Assembly (NCBI GenBank): GCA_041389565.1
Contig: JAWKRP010000002.1
Location: 310,001 to 374,000, forward strand
Direction: 5' to 3'
Origin: JACKEQ01 sp041389565
GTDB taxonomy: Bacteria > Myxococcota_A > UBA796 > GCA-2862545
Length of the DNA stretch: 64,000 nucleotides
The notes under the pieces were generated by a model. The model saw nothing but the letters and a program-made list of their open reading frames with translations. It did no database searches and was not told the DNA's origin. Both the position numbers and the translations under genes were made by a program. Within the stretch, counting starts at the first letter, position 1. Every line of letters begins with the position of its first letter. Positions 58,890-64,000 of this stretch are shown here, one piece after another.

Positions 58890-59432
58890 TCAGGGCCGGG
58901 TGACGAACAGGGCGTCGAACCGCATCTCGTCGAGGGGCTGCTCCATCACCTCGCCGCCCGGGCTCGCGTGCAGGACGATCCCCGAGCCCGCGTAGAGGCC
59001 GGTGTGCCAGGGCCAGTAGCGAGCTTCGCCGCGCACGAGGAGGGGCTCGTCGGGGATCGTGTAGCCCTCGAGCAGGAAGTACAGCACGTCTCCCGGCCGG
59101 AGGCTCGCGAGGTCCGGCAGGTCGTCGCGGAGCACGCCTTCCAGCCCGGACACCGGGGCACCGAGCTTCCCGTGTGCGACGAGCTGCGACGGGTTCACCT
59201 CGTAGGTGGTCCATGGGCGGCCGTCGACGCGTCCCCACGCGCGGAACAGGATCCCGAGGCAGTCGTAGCCCGGGAGTCGCTGGGTGCCGCGCCCCTCCCA
59301 GCGGTACGGCGTGCCGAGGTGCTGGCGGGCCACCTCCACCGCCCGCTCGCCACGCCCGACCGCGACCTCCGTGCGGTGGGGTTCGAGCACGGCCTCGTTC
59401 GGTTCCGCGAATGCGAGCGCGATCCACAGCAT
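58890..59432 (-). CDS. Secreted NlpC/P60-like cysteine hydrolase
   Basis: This 180-aa protein has a signal peptide (LWIALAFAEP). Catalytic Cys58 is in YDCLGILF and His143 in WPWHTGLYAG, with LRPGDVLYF between them. The order and spacing match NlpC/P60 peptidoglycan endopeptidases, although the usual GxDCSG is YDCLG. It would cut cell-wall stem peptides or an equivalent isopeptide. It is 76 bases upstream of the next minus-strand gene. Confidence 0.8.
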   Translation of the reverse strand: MLWIALAFAEPNEAVLEPHRTEVAVGRGERAVEVARQHLGTPYRWEGRGTQRLPGYDCLGILFRAWGRVDGRPWTTYEVNPSQLVAHGKLGAPVSGLEGVLRDDLPDLASLRPGDVLYFLLEGYTIPDEPLLVRGEARYWPWHTGLYAGSGIVLHASPGGEVMEQPLDEMRFDALFVTRP

Positions 59433-59508
59433 GTCCCCACAGACCGCATGCGACGCCCGCGGTTCCTGGGTCGCGTGCCTGCTGGGGATGCACTGCGGGA
59501 GCGTGCGT

Positions 59509-60471
59509 TCAGAGGACCCAGGACACCTGGAGGGCGTCGCCGGCCGCGAGGAGGCCCGTCGCGAAACGCAGGGCGTTGGGCGTGGACTCGTAGCTCACGT
59601 CGCAGGCTTCGGGGTCGAAGTCGGCCACGCAGAGCCTCAGCGTCGTCGTGACGGGCCCCGCGTCGGTGGTGTGGGTGAGCTGGACGCTCAGGGAAGTGGG
59701 GTCGAGCGGCCGCTCCGAGAGCGCGAAGAAGGTGGGTGTGGACCGTGCGATCACGTCGCTGAAGAACGGTGCCCAGTCGGCGTCTTCGACGGACCCGCTC
59801 GCCCCGTCCGTCCACGCGGCATAGCTCCGGAATTCGAACGAGGCCATGCGGCCGAGTGTGTGGGTCACGGCGCCGAATGCATCGCTCGAACCCAGGAAGT
59901 CCCGAAACCCGAAGCGGTCGATCGGGGTCGACCCGGAGTCGTCGTCCCGGTCGCTCACGAAGAGGTAGTGCGTGGCGGCCTCGTCGCGGAAGAACCCGGT
60001 GTTGGCGGGCTCGTCGGCCCGCTGCCATGCGATGTAGGCGGCCGCGCGCCCGCGGGCCCCGGTCGTGCTCGAGGTGTCCTCGAGCGCCGGGATCGGCGAC
60101 CCGACCAACGACGCGAGCGTGTCGATGGGGTCGGCCGGGGTCGCGTACCGCGTCGCGCCGGCGTGTTCGAGCTCTCCGAGGGTGCCGGTGCCGCCATCGT
60201 CCATCGTGACCACGCCGATCTGGTAGTCGATGCCTGCGGCACCGAGCGCCACCGGGAGGGCCGCCAGGCGGTCGGCGAGATCCCCGGACGCGACGGCCGC
60301 ACGGTTGGTGTCGAGCACGAGGAGGTAGTCGACGGACGGGGCCGATGCGACGAACGACTCGGTGTGGAGCTCGGAGGGGACCGGAGAAGGGGGAGCCGTG
60401 GGCCCGACCTGCGGTTCGGGAGCGCGGCCACAACCGGTGAGCAGCACACCGAGCGAGAGCAGGGATACCAT
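59509..60471 (-). CDS. Lipoprotein, von Willebrand A-like
   Basis: This 320-aa protein has a lipobox (LGVLLTGC). The core begins with VDYLLVLDTNRAAVASG and has IDYQIGVVTMDDGG and HYLFVSDRDDDSG, the alternating strand and acidic loop pattern of vWA domains, though the DxSxS metal motif reads DTNRA. It may act as a secreted adhesive or scaffold protein. The ATG at 60471 has GGAGG five bases upstream. Confidence 0.65.
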   Translation of the reverse strand: MVSLLSLGVLLTGCGRAPEPQVGPTAPPSPVPSELHTESFVASAPSVDYLLVLDTNRAAVASGDLADRLAALPVALGAAGIDYQIGVVTMDDGGTGTLGELEHAGATRYATPADPIDTLASLVGSPIPALEDTSSTTGARGRAAAYIAWQRADEPANTGFFRDEAATHYLFVSDRDDDSGSTPIDRFGFRDFLGSSDAFGAVTHTLGRMASFEFRSYAAWTDGASGSVEDADWAPFFSDVIARSTPTFFALSERPLDPTSLSVQLTHTTDAGPVTTTLRLCVADFDPEACDVSYESTPNALRFATGLLAAGDALQVSWVL

Positions 60472-60565
60472 CGAGACCTCCGGGGAACGGCGATCATGCC
60501 TCCCACGCGGACGAGCCGCCACCGCAAATCCGGAACCGCACCCGGTCCGGATGTACAGTGTCGGA

Positions 60566-61867
60566 ATGCCTCTACCCGTCGTGCCGCCTCACCTCGAAGC
60601 CCGAGCATATGCCCTGGACGAGCCCATGGTCGTCGTCCACGGGCGTGGGCATGCGCGGGTGGACTGCATGGCCGCGGAAGCCGTCCGGGACGATGGGCTG
60701 CGCGCCATCCGCCGTGTGCACTGGCCCGACGGGACGACGCCCGCCTCCGTCGAGCACGGACCCATCACCCTGTTGCAAGACCACCTGGCGATCACCGAGC
60801 CCGGAACCTGGCGCGTCCGCTTTCGTGCCGGGTGCGACCCCGACGATCCATGGACGGCTCTGGTGCTGGACGTCACTCCGGCCGTGGGCGTGCCCCTCGA
60901 CGAAGCGCTCGCGCACCCGACGGTCGCGGCCCTGCCCGCCAACCTGGAGGCGCTGGTCGAGCGCACGCGAACCGGAGACGCCCGCGCGGCCCGAGCGCTT
61001 GCCGCGATCCCCACACCGGCGGCGACCGACGCCCTCCTGGCGCTCCGCAGTGGAGCCGGGATCCCCAGTGGAGACGCGTCCTTCGTGGTCGCCACGGAGA
61101 TCCTCACGCGCCAGCCCGACCCCCGGCGCCCGTACGCGTTGGAGTGGTCCCACGCGACCTGGACGGCCGCGCACTCCCGCCACGAGGGGCTCCCACCCGA
61201 CCACGACCCCGGCGTTCGCGCGGTCCCGCTCGTTGACGCCCGTGCCGACGAGCCCGCCGCAGGCTCGACCCTGGAGGGGTTCGCGCTGGACGAGCCGATC
61301 TTCGTGGACACCCGCCTTTCCGAAGACCGGATGCCGTCGTGCCTCGAGATCCGCGCGACCGGTCCGGGTGGGGACGCGCTCCAGCGGCCCGACCGTCCTC
61401 GTGCATCGGGCACGAGCAGCAGGCACTGGAACGAGGGCTCGAGGGTGGTGCTCCAGGACTTCGTCGTCGTCGACACCCCGGGGCCGTGGGAGATCCGGCT
61501 CGCGACCGTCGGGTGCTTCGATGGCGCGTACGAGTGGCGCGTGGCGCGAATCCAGGTGGATCCTCCGCGCTTCGACCGGTCCACGTGGGATCCCCATCCG
61601 TACTACGCCAGCCCGGTGGCGCTGCCGGAGTACCGGAAGGACCTCGAGCGCCTCGCGCATCAGGGCGTGGAGTGGGCCGTTCGTGGGATCGGCGCGATCC
61701 CCGACCCCACGGCGATCGCGTCGCTTCTCCGGCTCCGCGAGCATCCCCGTGACGACGTGCGTGACGCCGCGGTCCGAGCGCTGTCGTACCGCATCCCCCG
61801 CGACGGCGCCGAGCCCTCCGAGTGGTCTCGCCGCACCTGGCGCGCCGACCTCGAGAAGCTCCGATGA
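60566..61867 (+). CDS. Protein with HEAT-like C-terminal repeats
   Basis: This 433-aa protein has no clear signal peptide. Two copies of a beta-rich domain are seen (ARAYALDEPMVVVHG and LEGFALDEPIFVDT, each followed by a strand-rich part ending in PGTWRVRF or PGPWEIRL). Helical regions of HEAT type follow each. The C-terminal part (LARLAHQ-type helices near 350-400) resembles the next protein. The start could also be 60551, but TACAGT at 60554-60559 looks like a -10 box. The function is unknown. Confidence 0.6.
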   Translation: MPLPVVPPHLEARAYALDEPMVVVHGRGHARVDCMAAEAVRDDGLRAIRRVHWPDGTTPASVEHGPITLLQDHLAITEPGTWRVRFRAGCDPDDPWTALVLDVTPAVGVPLDEALAHPTVAALPANLEALVERTRTGDARAARALAAIPTPAATDALLALRSGAGIPSGDASFVVATEILTRQPDPRRPYALEWSHATWTAAHSRHEGLPPDHDPGVRAVPLVDARADEPAAGSTLEGFALDEPIFVDTRLSEDRMPSCLEIRATGPGGDALQRPDRPRASGTSSRHWNEGSRVVLQDFVVVDTPGPWEIRLATVGCFDGAYEWRVARIQVDPPRFDRSTWDPHPYYASPVALPEYRKDLERLAHQGVEWAVRGIGAIPDPTAIASLLRLREHPRDDVRDAAVRALSYRIPRDGAEPSEWSRRTWRADLEKLR

Positions 61868-63138
61868 TCGTGCTGCTCGCGACCGCCGCGGCCGGGCTCC
61901 AGGTCCGGGTGGGCGAGGTGTCCCACACCGTCGGGGAGTGCTTCGAGGTGCCGATCACCCTGCGGAACGGGGGCGGGGGCACGATCGACGTGGGGCTCGG
62001 TACGAGGGCGGCGGAGCTCCAGCGAGGTGGGGTGCGAGTCCCCACGACCCTCGGCGCACACGACTGTGAGGAGGAGGGGGCACGGGTTCGCATCGAGCCA
62101 CACGGCGTCGTGGAGTGGACGTACCGCCAGGGCCCCGTCTTCCTGCCTCGCGGGCACCACAAGCTGGTGATCCAGCACACCGATCTGGGGCCGGTCGAGG
62201 TCCAGGTGAACGTCGTGCTCCCCGAGGAGCGCACCCTCGCATGGTTCGTCGACGCGAGGCAGGAGGTGCCCGACGAGCGCTTCGTGCAGCCGTACTACCG
62301 CGACGGGCTCGCGGATCTCGCGCGTCAGGGCGTGCCGTGGGCCGCCCGTGCTCTGGCTCGCATGCCCGATGCGCCGGGGGTGGCCGGAATCCTCGAAGAG
62401 CTCCGCGCTCACCCGCTCGGCGAGATCCGCCGGCTCGCCACCCCTCCAGAGCCCTACGTCGATCCGCGGTCCGTGGAGCAGCTGGTGGCCGCTCTGGACG
62501 ACTGGATGCAGGTCTTCCCGATCCTCGAGGAGCTCGAGCGACGCGGGCTCCTCGCGGGCGACCTCCCGGCGCTGCTCGCGGAGCGCGTGGGGGCTTCGCG
62601 GCTGGATGCCGAGCAGCTGCTGGAGCGCCTGCGGACATCCCCCGATCCCGTGGTCGAGCGCCTGGTCCCCCGCGCGCGGCGCCTGTCCGACGAACGGCTG
62701 CTCGAGATCCTCGAGACCACCGGCTCTCCCGACGTCGCCCGCACGGTGATGCGTCTGCTCGGCAGGGAGGTCCCGCAGGCCTTCCCGATCCTGCTCGCGC
62801 GCCTCGAGCGGTGCGAAGACCCCAGCGTCCTCGTCGAGACCCGCTCGTGGGCGTTCGATCGCGGGGAGCGGGACGTCGTCGGGCCCGCGCTCGTCCGCTG
62901 CATGGCCGTGGACGGGACGACGGCTCCAGCCCGGATGGGGCTGCTCCACTACGTCGCGTGGCGCGGCGACCGGTGCGGCACGTTCGACGTGGAGCGCGCA
63001 CAGGCCCTCTGGACGGGCCTGCTCGCCGAGCACCACGAGACGATCGCCGCGGGCCGCCAGCTCGCCACCTGGGCGCCGGGCGTACAAGAGGCCGCGGAAG
63101 CGCTCGGTTGCGATGCCCGACCGAGCGTCGCTCCCTGA
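61864..63138 (+). CDS. Secreted HEAT-like protein, related to its upstream neighbour
   Basis: This 424-aa protein has a short signal peptide (IVLLATAAAGLQ). A beta-rich domain (about 12-125) is followed by many HEAT-like helices (about 140-410). YYRDGLADLARQGVPWAARA matches YRKDLERLAHQGVEWAVRG upstream, so the two share a module. The ATG overlaps the upstream stop (ATGA). The function is unknown. Confidence 0.68.
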   Translation: MIVLLATAAAGLQVRVGEVSHTVGECFEVPITLRNGGGGTIDVGLGTRAAELQRGGVRVPTTLGAHDCEEEGARVRIEPHGVVEWTYRQGPVFLPRGHHKLVIQHTDLGPVEVQVNVVLPEERTLAWFVDARQEVPDERFVQPYYRDGLADLARQGVPWAARALARMPDAPGVAGILEELRAHPLGEIRRLATPPEPYVDPRSVEQLVAALDDWMQVFPILEELERRGLLAGDLPALLAERVGASRLDAEQLLERLRTSPDPVVERLVPRARRLSDERLLEILETTGSPDVARTVMRLLGREVPQAFPILLARLERCEDPSVLVETRSWAFDRGERDVVGPALVRCMAVDGTTAPARMGLLHYVAWRGDRCGTFDVERAQALWTGLLAEHHETIAAGRQLATWAPGVQEAAEALGCDARPSVAP

Positions 63139-63195
63139 TGCCGGAGTGCGACCCACGCCCGATGACCGGGGGGTGCGTTCGCGATACACGGCGCG

Positions 63196-64000
63196 AATGG
63201 CGAACCCGCGGCCCAGCGACGTGTCCCTCCGGCGCTCCCTCCCGTACCCGCTCGCGGCAGCGTGGCATGGCGTGGCCCTGTCGGTGTCCGACGCCGAGCG
63301 TCTGCGCCGAGCGATGGCCTGCCTCGACACGGTCCCGCGAATGCTCGTGGCCCTGCTGCTGCCCGACTACCTGCGCGGTGAGCCGGTCCCGGCGGTCGAA
63401 GACCACCTGAAGCACCTGAAGAGGCCGTCGCTCGGGCACTGGGTGGGGCTCGTGCGCGAGCTGTGCCGGGCCCTCCGCGAACGCGACGCCGATCCGTTCG
63501 TGCCCGAGGCCCTCACGTGGATGTTCGACGCGTCGGGGCGCGCGTCCCCGAGCGCTGCGGCGCTCGACCTGCTGGTGGCCCGGCGGAACACCATCGCCCA
63601 CGGGCCCACTCTCGCCAGTCGGCACCAGGTGGCCAGCCAGGCCGACTCGTTCGTCGACGAGCTCCAGAAGGTGATGGCCGGGCTCGCCTGGCTGCGCCAC
63701 TACCGCATGTTCCGCGTGGTCGATCAGCGCGCGACGCGTCGCCGCACGGCGCAGGGCAGCGTGTTCGCAGGGCGTGTCCAGGCGCTCGCCGGCCAGGAGG
63801 AGTGGACGGAGCCCGTCGAAGCGGAGTGGGACGCCCCGCTCATCCCGGACGCCGTGTACCTGGTGGGTCCCCACGCATCGGGGTTCCTCGAGATCAGCCC
63901 GTTCGTGCGCATCGCGTCGCACCCGTCCACCCACACCGACCACGTGTTCCTGGTGGTGGAGGTGAAGGACCTCGACGTCGTCGTGCTGGAGCACGGGGTG
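63196..64000 (+). CDS. Uncharacterised protein with HEPN-like motif, 3' end missing
   Basis: The frame is open to the end of the window (268 codons). The N-terminal 150 residues are helical: LPYPLAAAWHGVALSVSDAE, a long helix with LVALLLPDYLRG, SLGHWVGLVREL, then ALDLLVARRNTIAHG. The last motif, R-N-T-I-A-H, has the R-x4-H spacing of HEPN RNase domains. After it comes a mixed region with VYLVGPHASGFLEISPFV. Similar N-termini occur in proteins joined to kinase or ATPase modules, which would lie past the edge. I assign no function. Confidence 0.6.

Noticed and set aside
56705..58903. 732-codon open frame on the plus strand opposite the CocE-like gene
   Set aside because: The minus-strand protein has lipobox and hydrolase motifs; the opposite reading is Arg/Glu/Ala-rich filler.

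Overview
The window is very G+C-rich bacterial chromosome, densely packed, with many genes joined by ATGA, GTGA or TTGA stop/start overlaps and frequent GTG and TTG starts. A Myxococcus-type cysteine-rich repeat (36699-37928), a trypsin with a MYXO-CTERM-like tail (54837-55778), a sigma54 activator next to a TPR histidine kinase, many lipoproteins and a fused E1 alpha/beta dehydrogenase all point to Myxococcota or a close relative. This is inferred from gene content, because no rRNA or phylogenetic marker was compared. No transposase, integrase, phage gene or CRISPR array is visible.

Layout. 1-6271: housekeeping genes: hemA (5' end missing), hemC, convergent hemD coupled to an isovaleryl-CoA dehydrogenase-like gene, and polA. 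6407-9151: an ECF sigma factor, a membrane protein with eight EAG-type repeats (candidate anti-sigma factor) and a secreted protein. 9160-12932: cutA, an ankyrin-DUF2314 protein, a GT-C-like membrane glycosyltransferase, a HIT protein and an ASCH-domain protein. 12927-16671 (minus): a coupled E1, acyltransferase and HD phosphohydrolase operon. 16708-22917 (minus): a glycine-rich membrane protein, Ppx/GppA, a small helical protein, an S-adenosylhomocysteinase-like protein and cysC. 22984-25185: plsX and an AI-2E-family permease, ending at a strong bidirectional terminator. 25239-27233 (minus): an RRM-RGG RNA-binding protein and an App1-like HAD protein.

27263-34631 is the most unusual locus. 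It holds a small helical protein, a sigma54 activator with a degenerate receiver, a periplasmic-TPR histidine kinase, a second degenerate receiver of the same type, and a NodU/TobZ-family carbamoyltransferase carrying two added N-terminal membrane segments. The last four genes are translationally coupled. It looks like a signalling circuit tied to a membrane-anchored carbamoylation enzyme.

34635-64000 is mostly accessory envelope content: a run of small lipoproteins and secreted proteins (hydrolases, an NlpC/P60-like protein, a zincin-like protein, a ferritin-like protein, a trypsin, a vWA-like protein and HEAT-like proteins), with ArfB, YchJ, a membrane metallophosphoesterase, a class III cyclase, a TPR membrane protein and tRNA-Arg(CCT) interspersed. 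The window ends inside a gene with a HEPN-like R-x4-H motif.

Small hairpin repeats with GCA loops sit at convergent gene ends (10547-10655 and 40396-40665) and in one gene boundary (46104-46147). AT-rich -10-like hexamers lie about 15-45 bp upstream of many starts, implying short leaders.
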